Source: Capitulum mitella
Taxonomy: Eukaryota > Arthropoda > Thecostraca > Pollicipedomorpha > Pollicipedidae
NCBI GenBank assembly: GCA_030062745.1
Contig: CP099849.1
Coordinates: forward strand, 22,742,144-22,806,143
Direction: 5' to 3'
Length of the DNA stretch: 64,000 nucleotides
Under the pieces are notes generated by a model. It was not told the origin of the DNA. It worked only from the letters and a program-made list of their open reading frames with translations, and searched no databases. Every line of letters starts with the position of its first letter. The stretch's first letter is position 1. The position numbers and the translations under genes were made by a program. Positions 38,396 to 50,300 of this stretch are shown piece after piece.

Positions 38396-41300
38396 GTATA
38401 TAAGCTGGGTCCATTCTATTCCAACTCTGGGATTGTCATCCCTGAGTGTGCTGCATTCGCCCGTTCGGCCACCAGCCCTCCGCAGACAGCCGCAGGCCGC
38501 TCGGCCACAGCGCGGTTCCACTCGCAACGCCCGTGGCGCCACCTGACGCCGGGCCTCGCCGGCCGCCGGGGCCGGACTGACCGGTTATCGCGCGGGCCTC
38601 TCGGCGCCGCACATTCTTGTCAGCCGGGGCCAGGTCTCTCCTGAGGCGCCGTGTGAGTCATCCAGACGTGAGTCATGCTAATCTGCGTAAACACACCCGC
38701 GGAAGCGTCCGCTTGAGAGTCGGCCGGAGCGTGGACAGTGGTCTGGGAGGGCATGAGTCAGACGTTGTGCGGTGGCTAAGACGGAGCGCGTGTGGGTGAC
38801 CTGTCGCGGTTTTGGTCCGGGAAATAACGCTGAAATAAAGGAAGTTCAAGGATAGAGGTTTCCTTGTTCTAGTTTGTACGCCATTCCGTTATAGGTAATT
38901 TGACGCTGCCACCAGACGGTTGGAAACTCCAGCTTTTTGCTTGGTGCGATGGTTGCAGCGAGATTTTATCATTTGTTGTTGCTTGAAGCAAACCGTGAAA
39001 CAAATGACTTATCGGCAGGCAGCTGCTTGCGCAAATAAACAAATGTTCCCTCATTGTTGCATTCAAAAGTGGTATGAAGCCTTTTGCCACGTGCAACAAA
39101 TGGTTGTGCAATGTTTCCTACCACATCGCGACGTCGTCAGTTCGTTGACTGCCCTCCATTGCCGTCTCCACGGCAATTGCTTCCGAGCAGAACTCGGCCA
39201 CGAAAGGTCACCGGAAGGCCAGCCAGCGGCGGGCTGCAGGGAGCGCCGCTCCGCAGCTCGAGCCTCCAATCACCCGCTGCACGCCAGCTGCGGTCAGTTG
39301 AGCCAGTTCCGCGGCCGGCCGCCGCCGAGCGGACGGTGGGGTCATCGCCGCTGGCACGCCCGGCCCTGTTCCGGAGAGCGCGCCCTCGGAAATGTTCGGA
39401 GGCGATGGTGACGCACTGAGGCATGTTGTCGTGCTGGTTCTGGTGGTGGAGCGTCCGATGATGTAGGGATAGCGCCTGTAATTGGCGTTAGTGTGAGAGG
39501 TCCAGCCGTTGTCCGCGGCGGTGCAAAAGGCCACGCCCCTTGTCGTGAAAACCCTTACCAGGCTTAATACCTTTTGGGAGTTGAAAGCCTCGTAACTCCC
39601 CAATGTGTGGACATTTTATCACGGATTCAGTGGGCGTTGACTCGAAGCAAATGCTTAAAATCCGACGGATTCCCGATAATGGTCAAATATCCACACAACG
39701 CCCAGGACCGTGTGCTTCTCAGGTCCCCGGTCGGCGAGACCGGCCCTGCGGAAAGTCGCCGGCACACGCGCCGCCTCTGACACAGTCCGCGGGCAGACTC
39801 GGGCGGCCGGCGGCGGCGCCGGCGCCGGCGCGCCGGCCGGCCCGTGTCACTCGTCACGTGACGTCTGGCCGCCGTCAGCAGCGGCCGGTCTCCCGGGCTG
39901 GAAGCCGAGACCGGCCGCCGTCAGCGGCGCCGACCGACTTGGGGGCCGCGGTCGGGCGCACTACTTTTCTGTGACCGCCGCGCGCCGGCCGGCCGCCGGC
40001 CGCGCGGCCTCCGCCGGCCGTTACGCGGGCGACCTCGGCTTTTTGCGGCGCCGCGCCGGTCCGGTTGGTGGGCCCGTTCTCGCTGTCTGCCGGGCGCCGC
40101 GCGGGCGTGGAGCGGCCGGCCGGGCCGCGCGAAGCCGCGCTGGTGTCCGCGGCACGGCGCCGGGCAGACGGCCTTGGATCAGGGACCGGGCAGGCGCCGC
40201 GGAGAGCCGCGCCCGTCGAGCGGCGGCCGGCATCTCACCTCGACATGTCACCTCCAGCTCGCCTCGCCTCGGCTGGCACGTTCCGTTCGCCCCTAGTTGG
40301 TTGCTGCGTAGCCGCTGGTGATAAATGAGACGTATTTGGAGCGTGGCCGCATTTTTTCCGACTTCTTTGTCCCGACTGAGGCGCCATGGGTTATTGAGGC
40401 TGGTGTCGTAGTGATAATCTATGCCAGTCGCATTTAGTATTATCCGCCTTCCATTCATTAACTTGTATATTTTAAGAGTGGTCCTGTAGGCCGAGTGAAT
40501 TGATCACTGTTTATTTTGACCAGGAAAGTCAGTCATTGTGAAACGTGATACAGCCTATGCCATGGTTCAGTTACTGTTTATTTAAATGTGTCACTTCCTC
40601 TGTGAAGCCTCAGAACGGAAACAGGAGTCCCCCTGACATTATTACTGTCCGAAGTCCACTCACCACTCGCGTCACTCGATTTCGAATCGAACACCCGACA
40701 GGCCTTCCTTCGAGGTGAAAGTGTTCCCTGAATGACAGCCGGAACTGGCCAGACCCGGCGTATGGTGATTGCCCCCGCACCTCGTGTGCGGATCGTCCGG
40801 CGCCGGTTTCCACGAGGCGTCCGGATCCGGCGGAAGTGATTCGGCCACCCCCGGGCGTCGGCGATCCCGCCCAGGCGGCCGAGAGACGTGACCAGAAGTC
40901 GGCCGGACGGGTCGTAAACAAGCCCCGCTCGCAGCCTGGCGCCGGCCGCCGGCGGGGCGGCGGCGACGATACCATCTTCCGGCGGCCGCCATCAACACTA
41001 AACGGCCCTGTTTACCAACAGAGTGTGCCCTTTCTCCGGTGCACGCGCGCGGCCGCCCGTGCACCAGCCACCCGAGCCCACAATTTGTATGGAGATGTCC
41101 GCAGATAGCGGTAGAACGCGCGTGAGCGCGGCCTGCATGGTGATGAGTGCGTGCTTTCTCCATTAGGCCGGGAGCGCCGGCCAGCGCTGCCGCGCCACCG
41201 GTGTACCCGCCCGGACTGGCTGGCTCGCCTGGCCTCGGTCGAGGCCGGCGAGCCGAACCGGCAGGTCTGTCAGTCGAGCAGGCCGAGCTCGGACTAGACT

Positions 41301-44300
41301 CGCTACCCTGACAGACGTGCGAGCGGACATTGGCGCGGCCGATTGCCGGAACTCCGAACCGCTGGGCCGGATTGGTCCGCTGCGCGGCCCCGGGACAGGA
41401 CCGGACCCGGACCCCGGGACGGAACCGGTCTGCCTCCGGACCGGACCGTCCGGCGCCGGACCGCCGGACGGTCCGCTGCGCTCGTCACGTGCCGGCAGGG
41501 ATCGGCGGCGCCGGCGGCGATCACTCCTTATCGCGGCAGGCAAACAGTCCTGATGAGCGGGCGCCGCCGCCGCCTGTTTACAAGTCGCCCTGTCGCTCAG
41601 GGTCGCCGATAGATGGCAGTAGTGTGCGGCGCGGCGGCGCCAGGCGGTCCTCTGAGGGCCATCTGCCGCCGTCTGACCAGCCGGAGCGGCTGATAGCTTT
41701 GATGATGGGCGTGCTGCCGTTAATACCATCGACATTAACGAGGTGGGCCACTTGCCGCACCGCCAGAGTCGGTGGCACAGAGCCCGCGCTCGACCGGGAG
41801 AAAACGTTTAACGTTGCCGACAGATGTGCCGTAAGAGTCAGTGGAACATGGCTTCTGCTGCTGTCAAGTGCGTGCTGCGCGATGAACAGTTTGGTTGGTT
41901 TTTACTTCGAACGTTTACGACGGCTTTAAACACGTCTGTCAACAATCGCCGGCACACTTTGACGTCAAACACCGTCCGATACCGCCGATAGCGAGTGCGT
42001 ATACCCGCTTGTCCGCCCGCCGTGTCGACCAAAAACTCTCTGAGGCCCATATATCCGCTTATACATCACGCGTCCTCATAGCATGTCCTGGTACACGCCG
42101 AGGGCTAATATTTACCCGTGACCCGAGTGTGGCGAGGCCATGTCAACGTGAAAAATGGGCGCTGCAATCGGAAGGCTGACGGCGCCGAGCCGCGTCGTCG
42201 CGTGTCTAGCCGCTCGCCCGACGTCGCACTGTTTGTTTTTGGAGCGCCAGGGTCCCGGGCGTCGACAGGCGACGGCTCGCGACGGCCTGCTTTCGCCCAT
42301 TACACCCACGCTCGCTGCTGTGTCTTCCCAGGCGCTTTGCGCGGAGATGCGTCTGCGCGTGGGGTGTGTGTGCGTTGGCCCGGCACAGATGAATGCTGAG
42401 AGATGGGCTGGCCAGCTGGGTGGGCTTGCTCTGCTTTTCGGGGTCGCTTTTTCATGCTTCATTGTTTATCTATGATTCTGTGCCGGATATGATGTCCAGT
42501 TAGACAAATACGTTAGTAGATGTAACGTGGTAAATGAACCAACCACAGTCTGTATTTTTGTGGGGTTTGATAAAATGTTACATTCGCTTTGTTTGCAAAC
42601 ATTTCTTTATGGTAATCGTTACTCCAGTGAAGTGAGCATCATGCCTTATCACGCCAAAACAACACAATTTTGGGCCTTTACCATGCGACGCTGTTCATCT
42701 CTTCTGAGACCCCATGTGTCACGAATGTCCGTGGAGACGGCGTCTGGCGTCTGGCCCCCGTCTGCGGCGGCCGCTGACCTTCGCCCACTGCCGCAGGCGG
42801 CGAAACGGACGAGGAGTGGCTCGACGACGGTCACCTGTACGAGGCGCTCGACTCGCACTACGAGCCGGTCGAGGCCGTGCCCGAGGCGGCCGACTCGGAC
42901 GATGGCGCTGCGACGACGACAAGGAGCTGGGAGACGAGGTCAGTGCTGGGCTTCCGGCGGGGCGCGCAGGAGAGTTGGACCCGTGAGCCTGCCAGGCGTT
43001 TTACCTGGAAGTGGGCTGGATTTGAGGTGTGTCTGTTAAGCGTGCTATGTGTCTTTTGGAAGTTTCTGGGTTAGGCTGGGACCGCTACAAAAAGTATTTT
43101 GGTTCCATTGTTGTCGACACTTGGCATTAGGTCCATGGGACTTGGCCAGAAGCTGCAACCTTTGAGGGCCTACATTCTGTCTCGGCTTTTCCGTTACGAT
43201 CTCTGGTCTTGGCAGAAAGCTTCAGCGAAGATACCGCCAGGACTTTCCTCGATGCAAAAGCTCAGGCTAGGGTTAAATTAGTTCTACTTTCCCGTTTGGT
43301 TTCATGTTGCGAAGACCTTGCAATGTAAGTGAAAACGAGCACGTCAGGATCTTCTGTGAAGCCAGTTTAATTGCGCTCCAATAACCTCGGTAGACACTGG
43401 AAAACCTTTTTAGCCGTCCGCTTCGTAAAAAGGGACAAAGTGCATCGTTTTGGCATTTCCATTGTCCAACCGACCACTGGGTACCCACCCCGTCTGCGGC
43501 GGCGCGCTCTGTGTGGCCCTCCCCCACCACCTGCACGGCCGTGCACGTCTTTGTGCGGGCGAGCGCTGGCTTTTCCCCGCGGTCCGGTGACAGGCACGTG
43601 CAGAGGAGGCGGAACCGTGCGCAGTCGAGGCCCCCATCAATTGGAACCTTTTCGCAACGGCCCGGCCGGGCCTCACGTGCAGGCGGCCTGTCAAGGTCAT
43701 CCGTGAGGGGGCGCTACCTGCGGCCGGGCGGCGACGTGCGGGCGTTTGTCTGGACGTGACACCAAAGGGCCCGTCGTCGCCTCCACGTGAATCTTTCGGC
43801 GTCGTGGTGCGTGGCTGACCTCGTGTAAGTCAGAGAGGAAGCCGTTGTGTTCCGGTTGTTCTGGACCGGGGTCGAGGTGGTCGCTGGGACGAGATCGTGC
43901 CGGCTGGATGGGCGGCCTCTGTCAATTCGCACGTCTCTTCTCGCGGCTGTGAAGTCCATGTCCCTGAACGGCAGCGGCATCGCTGCTTCGCCACATTTCC
44001 TGTTCCGCGCCTGAGGGACGGACGCCTTCAGCGACAGCTAGCGCTTTGTCCGCACTCATGACCGAGCGCTGTGAGGTCGTGAGGTCATGAAGTGCCGATT
44101 ACGAACCTCCAGTTTCTCCGCGCTGCCATACACCAGGTGTGGCTGAAATGGACCTGCCCACCTAGGCGAAGATTAAACTGCCCCGCCTATGACCTGAAAA
44201 ACGGACAACTGGCACGGAAATGTGCATGCTGTGGGATGTGTTCGTCTCAGCAGTGCTGGCTGCAGTCGCACCTCAGTGAAGGCGTTCTCTTTTCGTGGAG

Positions 44301-47300
44301 TGATATTTTCGTCATTTCGCGAAACTGCTCACTGGAGGGCATTTTATTGCATCACATTTTGTCCGTCACGTCAGTTCATTCATATTTGCAGGTGCCCGCA
44401 CATTTAGAGAAAGGAAAAGTGAGAAAGTGCGAAAAACTATTAAGGCAATTTGAATTGTTCTCTTTTCTCTGTCACCCGGCATCAGCACATTCTGAAGAGA
44501 CATCGCCATTGTTGCCGAGATCTTTTACGAAGGCGTTGCGCAACTTTGACGACATCTGCGCACAAATCAGCCTGTTGGAGGTCCAGAGAAAATTACAATT
44601 TTATCTTCACACAAAACCGCGTAGCTTTCCAGCGTCTGAAGTCGCCTGCCGCAGTTCGTGACCGAGCCATGCGTTTCGCTCGAGCGCTTCATTAAGCCGC
44701 CACTCCTGCACGCTATGGGGTTGAAGACTTTCCCCGGTCGCGCCATTGCCGGGGCGTGCTCTGCCCGCGTGGCGAACACGGCAGGCCTCGCGATCGTCTC
44801 CGCGCGTCGCTTTCGCGTTCGTGCATGACGTCACGATTGTCTGGCGGCCGGCGGCCGGTGCAGGCGGAAGGCGTCGCCGCGCCGCCGCCGGGCGCCGCCC
44901 GGAGAGATTCGCTGCCGATGATGGATGTCGGTGCGTAAACGCTGCTCTGCGCGGGGCGGAGCCGCCGTGACGGGCGCGGCAGATGGCTGCCAAATGCTCG
45001 CTGAGCGCTGACCTGGAAAGGCTTTCCCGGCGCCGGCCGCGGCCGCGTCTGGGAGCTTCCGTGAAGCCCCGTTCCCAAACGCGCCGCGGAGCATGTCCCC
45101 GGAAATCGGGACTGAGAGCTGACCACGTGCCAGCTGGCCCCGCCCCGGTTTGTTCGCACGATGCGTGCAGCTGCGACAGCGCGCAGGCCGCCTGCAGCGA
45201 CTTGGCGCGCGTCCTGACACGAGCCGAGCCGGTCCGCGCCGAGCCGGGCCCGGCCAGCTCGAGCCGAGCCGAGCCGAGCCGGTTCGAGGCGCGCGGCCCG
45301 AGACCGGACGCGCGGCGTTTCCGGTCGGGCGGCGGCCGCGCTCCGTTTGATCGTCGCCGCCGCGCCGCCGCGTGGAACGGACGCCGCCCGGTGCGTGGGT
45401 CACGGACCCGGAGGCCCGGGTCGGGGCCGGTGGCCGGCGCCCGGGCGGCCGACGACAGGCCGACCGCATGGGAATCGACCGCCGGCGACAGGTCAGCAGA
45501 GGTCGTGGGAACACGGCGGTCGGCCGCGCCCTCCCGGGCGGGCCGATGACTGCAGGGTGAAATGGCGACCAACCTGTGGGCATTAGTGGGAGCTGTGACG
45601 GCGATCGCACGCCATTGTGCACATTGCCCCCGGTAAAGTTGATAGGTGGACAAGTAAACGAGTGCATAAATGAATTAGTGCGGGATACTCAAAGGATAAA
45701 TAGCAGGTGTTATGGGGCAGTCACTTGCTATAAAACAAATTGTTAGGAAAGGGAAGCGGGCCTAGCGTTGCCATAGCCAGAGGCGAATGCTTTCAGTCTG
45801 AAGTTAACTTTTTCACACCACCCAAAAGGTGCTACGATGTTTTTCATGCTGCTTGGGATGCGCTCTATCCAAACTTACGTTCAAATTCCGCCCATGGCCT
45901 CGATGCTTATCAGAACCGATACAGTGTATCCCCGGAGATGCTGCGCTCTTAGAAAGGCTGCGATGATGACCTAATTCGATTCACCCTTGGATACTCCATT
46001 AAAGATCAGCTGGATGTTCGGTCGAAGTAATGTGGGCACTGCATTTAACGTGTGTATGAATAACCGAGCGCATTGGTTGAGTAATAAGATGAATGCCTGG
46101 TAAAGACAGCAGGGTCCGTCTTCCTTGATCCCGTGAAATTGATCTGCGGCTCGATGACAAATTGCGGTGAAAACTCCTGCTGTCTTATGTCATGGAGAGC
46201 CTTCGTCTGACGTCACGCGAACCTTTCAGGAGTGAAGGACACGCTTTCATTAAAAAACCGCGCATGAATGGACTTCGGAATGTTTGCCCACAGGCAGTAA
46301 CTGTAAACAAAGCATATGTTTTCCGCTAGCATCGTCAAAACTTTTCCTTGTCGCATACCAGGACCAGCCGACGAACGGCATGCAGAAGATCGCCGAGGGC
46401 GTGCGGAAGCGCCTGCAGAACTGGAACCTGACCAAGTCGGACTTTCGGTCCGGCATCAGTCGAATCCGGAAGAAATCCGCCTCCTCCGGTCCGGAGGGAC
46501 CAGGTACGCAGCGGCCGTCTCACGCGCCGATCGGGCCTGAAATCGTGGCCTGGATCAGCTCCATTGTGTGTTATCTGCAGTCGGGCTGTCGGCACACAAT
46601 CGGCAAGGCCTCAGTGGCCGATTTGCTGAGCAGGCCTGCCCGACAGCGGCCTGTGCAGCGGCAATCTTAGGTAAATCTCTCTCGCCGCCTGCGGTTTTGC
46701 GCGGCTAACTAGCAGGCCCACGGCACGAACGGCGCTCAGCATGCCGGGCTGGTTTCAGTATCGGTGGTGGTCAAGCCTAAGTGGTCGCTGATGCACCTGC
46801 GGAAAAAGAAGAGCATCTCCGGCCCTGTGCTACCGAACGGCGACTCGTCCACCTTCTACCTGGACCTGGTGATACAGCCGGGCCGGGCGGCCGACGAAGA
46901 GACCGAGGTCAGGTCCGAGAGTGACCCCGGCTCAAACCGCTCGTCAGTCAGGTCAGTCATGTCCTCAGGCGGCTCCTGGAGGTGGATGTTTACCCCAGAG
47001 TTACGTAACTGTTTGCTAAGTAATCTTCTCGATGCATATGCAGCTCTTGTAAGATGGCGTCCGGCAGCACTTGCTGCTTATTTTATGTCAGTTGGGTTGT
47101 TATGCTGGTGTTAACCACCGTGTCTAAGCAATCCGTTTCCGCCACCTGTTTCGTTGGAAGGCATGGAAGGGAAGCCCTTGCATCGTTCTCCTTCCGTCGT
47201 CAGTCAGTTGTGCTAAAATTAAATAAACAACAGTCATGCCGTAAACCTGTGGTAAACGAGGATGCACTATTGCCCGTATTAACGATACAGTTTTCTGGGA

Positions 47301-50300
47301 TACTTTGTAAAGACACTCTAAGCCCTGGCTTCTTGATGCGACTGTCTGAGCTTTATCTACTGGCTCGCCGTTATAAATGAGTACAGTCCACTGGCAAAGT
47401 CATCATAGAACCCCGGCCGGAAGCACTCTCATCCTTGGGCCGAAAGCTCACGGTCACAGATCGCACGACTCCAGCTCTCAGCGAAGCCAGCTCACACAGC
47501 TCTGTGCCGTATGGAGTCAGCTCAGGATAACATCTCGGATCGTGACCGCCTGCATTTCAGTGCCCTGCGAAATTGACGGTACTTCGATTCTACAGCGCTA
47601 TCAGCCCATGTCGGTATGTTATAAAGCATTCCGCGGCCGCTCATTTTCCCATATTCTTCATCGGCGAATGATTTGCAACTCGCCCTTCGTGATTCCAACT
47701 TTGCCCTGGGCGACGTCCGGTCTGCGAACCTGACCCCGCGGCGGCTCCGCCCAGCCTGCGCTGACCCGTTCCCCTCCGTCCACAGGCGCTCGGACACGGA
47801 CAGCCTGTCCAGCCTGCAGCAGGCGGACGCGCGCGCGCGCCTGCCCTCCACGCAGTCGAGCTCGTCGCGCGACTCGGCCGTCTCCTCCGTCGCGCGTAAG
47901 CCCAGCGTCGGCCTGGTGCGGCCGCGCACCGCGCCGCCAGCGCCGCCGGCGGCCGCCTCCGCAAACTCACCGCACCCAGCCTGCTCGCATGGTACGCCCC
48001 GGTCGGGCGCTCGGCACCCGTTCACTGTAGGCAGGCGGACTGGCCAAATATGGCCGCCGCCCCGCAGAACTGGCGGCCCGCCAGCCGGCCGACTGACGGC
48101 TGCGATAGTGTTTATTTTGGCCGATTCCAGTTTTATTGCGTGGTTTATGGGGGTTTCATACTGAGTGATTGGGCCCGGTCACCAAGGCGACAGCGTTTTG
48201 AGAACTATTGAGTTATGGTGAAGCTATAGACGCAGTGTGAAACAAGACTTCCATCTCATTTAACTGGTGGGGCTAAATTTTCTGGCGTGGCGTTCTTAAT
48301 CTTCAGTGGTTGGCGTTATTTGGTTCTTTCAAACCCAGGTTCATGCTTACAAAAAAGTTTGTTCCCAAGCTCCTTGCACAAGTCGACGGACGCTTTGCGC
48401 CACCCGTGTTCCAGTCAACCTCAGCCAACAGTCTTGAGAGAAAGACAGGAAAATTGTAGTTTCTCACAACCTCCCCTGCTTACGTTCATCGATGCGGTTT
48501 GTTCGGCACGCAGTTGCTGGGTTCTGAACTTGTCCGAGTGTGCCGTTCACGCTTTCTAACACCGCCAGTGTCCCGACGTAACCTGTTCACGCCAGCTTGG
48601 GCGGAGGTAGCTTCACGTCTTAATGCGAGCTGTCATCACCGTCTGATGCTTTTGACACTGCCGGCGTTCACACTGTCATGCTATGTTCTCACAGTCACCG
48701 TCATTTTCACTGGGATGTAGGGTGTGGCAAGTGGTTCGCTGATTAGAACAGCAGTTGGTACCGGTTGCAATACCGTGGTCGTAGAGTCTAGCTCAAGGCG
48801 TCAGGTCGTCATGTCGTCATGTCGAATCAAGTCGAAATGCTTTGATTGCCTTTTGCCGCAGGTTATCAGAAGTGTTTTTGTTTGCAACTGTTTTCGATTA
48901 TTAGCATTGCACCTTCAAGCTACGGCTACTGTGGTAAGCTCGATATCATTGTCGCTGGAGCTCAGAGTTGGACAATGGGTTGGGTCCTAGCCACGTCCAG
49001 CTTAGACCCATTCTCAAGTCTCCTGGAGACGTTTTCCTAGACAGGGTGACCTTGCAGCCAAGCGCTGCCGTTTTCCGAGGCTAGACGGACTCTGGCTGGT
49101 CTGGACGAAGTCTGGTTTGGGGCCTCTATCGAGAGAGGCTGTTCTCTCGCGCCTTGTCCTCCCCCCCCCCCGCCTCTCCCGATTCGTCTGCAGCCGTCGC
49201 CGCTCCGCCCGCAGACTCGCCTAGTCCCGGCTTCGCGCGCTCGCGCTCCACGCACTCGCAGCCGTCGCCGCGCGTGCTGGCCGCCTACCGGCACTCGGTG
49301 TCGGTGGACGGCGAGCTGCCACCGCCGCTGCCGCCGCCGGGGCGGGCGCCCCGCCCCCCGACCGGCATCCACCAGTCGGCGGTCGAGCTGGCGGAGGGCC
49401 GGCCGCGACTCGAGCGGGGCTCCCTGCTGCTGTCGGAGCCGACGCCGGCCGCCTCCAGCCACGACAACACCGAGTACATGCTGTCGGCCGACCCGACCGC
49501 GCCGCCCGGCGCCGCCGACGACGATGAGGAGGAGCAGTACACCAGTCTGCTGGACAAGGAGCCGCTCTACCAGGTGAGGCTGAGGCCGGAGTCTATCCAT
49601 ACGCAGATGCTCCGCTTCCCTTCTCAGAGCGCCGTTCGCTATATCACTGCAGATATGGGAAATTCAAGCGAGGCCAGAAACTCTCCCGAGTTTCTGATGG
49701 TACTTCCGCTGTTTTCGGTTAGATTCCTTGCTCCGTTTTGGAAAACTAAATTTTTTAAGCATTTCTCGGGATCTGAAGTCTTTGACATCCTCTTCGCGCC
49801 AGGTACGTCTAATGACGCCTCTGGTCACCCTCCTTGCCCCTTGCGGGGTGTATTTACTAAGGCCTCTGGCCCCTCTCTCCGCGGCCACATGCACCTACTA
49901 AGGCCCCTGACCTCCCCGACCAGGTGTACCTGCGAGACCGCTGCTACCAAGAGTCGGTCAGCGGCGGCTCGGAGGACGACTACGAGACGATCCGCGAGGC
50001 GTCGCCGGGCGCCGGCGAGGCGGCCGAGACGGCCGACGCGGCGCAGCAGCCGCCGCCGCCACCGCCGCCGGCCCGGCGCCGCCTGCAGTCCCGGCCGTCC
50101 GCCATCGAGCTGGTGTCGGCACCGACCGAGGGCCAGAGGTCGCTCTGGTGCCAGCTGCCGGAGGTCATCAACAGCGGCGTGCTGGGTCAGTGAACTCAGG
50201 CGGCAGCCCCGTTACAGGCTGGGGTGTTTTTGGGCGGCCGTTTACGTGTTTGAGGACTCGGCTTGATTTGAGCGGGTATTGAGAAAAAATGCGATCGGTG

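Larger units (their letters stand above)
32933..42796 (+). other. Ephexin intron 5
   Basis: 9.9 kb. It has GC-rich islands at about 33.45-33.73, 34.66-34.93, 39.78-40.28 and 40.84-41.68 kb, homopolymer runs (C near 34.87 kb, G near 37.21 kb), and an AT-rich satellite (38.16-38.40 kb). TGACGTCA occurs at 33717, 34777 and 41960. No coding exon is supported; exons 5 and 6 join in phase. Confidence 0.7.

Noticed and set aside
44092..44661. 189-codon open frame in intron 6
   Set aside because: Random-like peptide, low GC third positions, and exons 6 and 7 join without it.
44607..45653. 348-codon open frame on the - strand in intron 6
   Set aside because: Lies in a GC-rich island with a GAGCC repeat; composition is random-like and no domain or splice context is seen.
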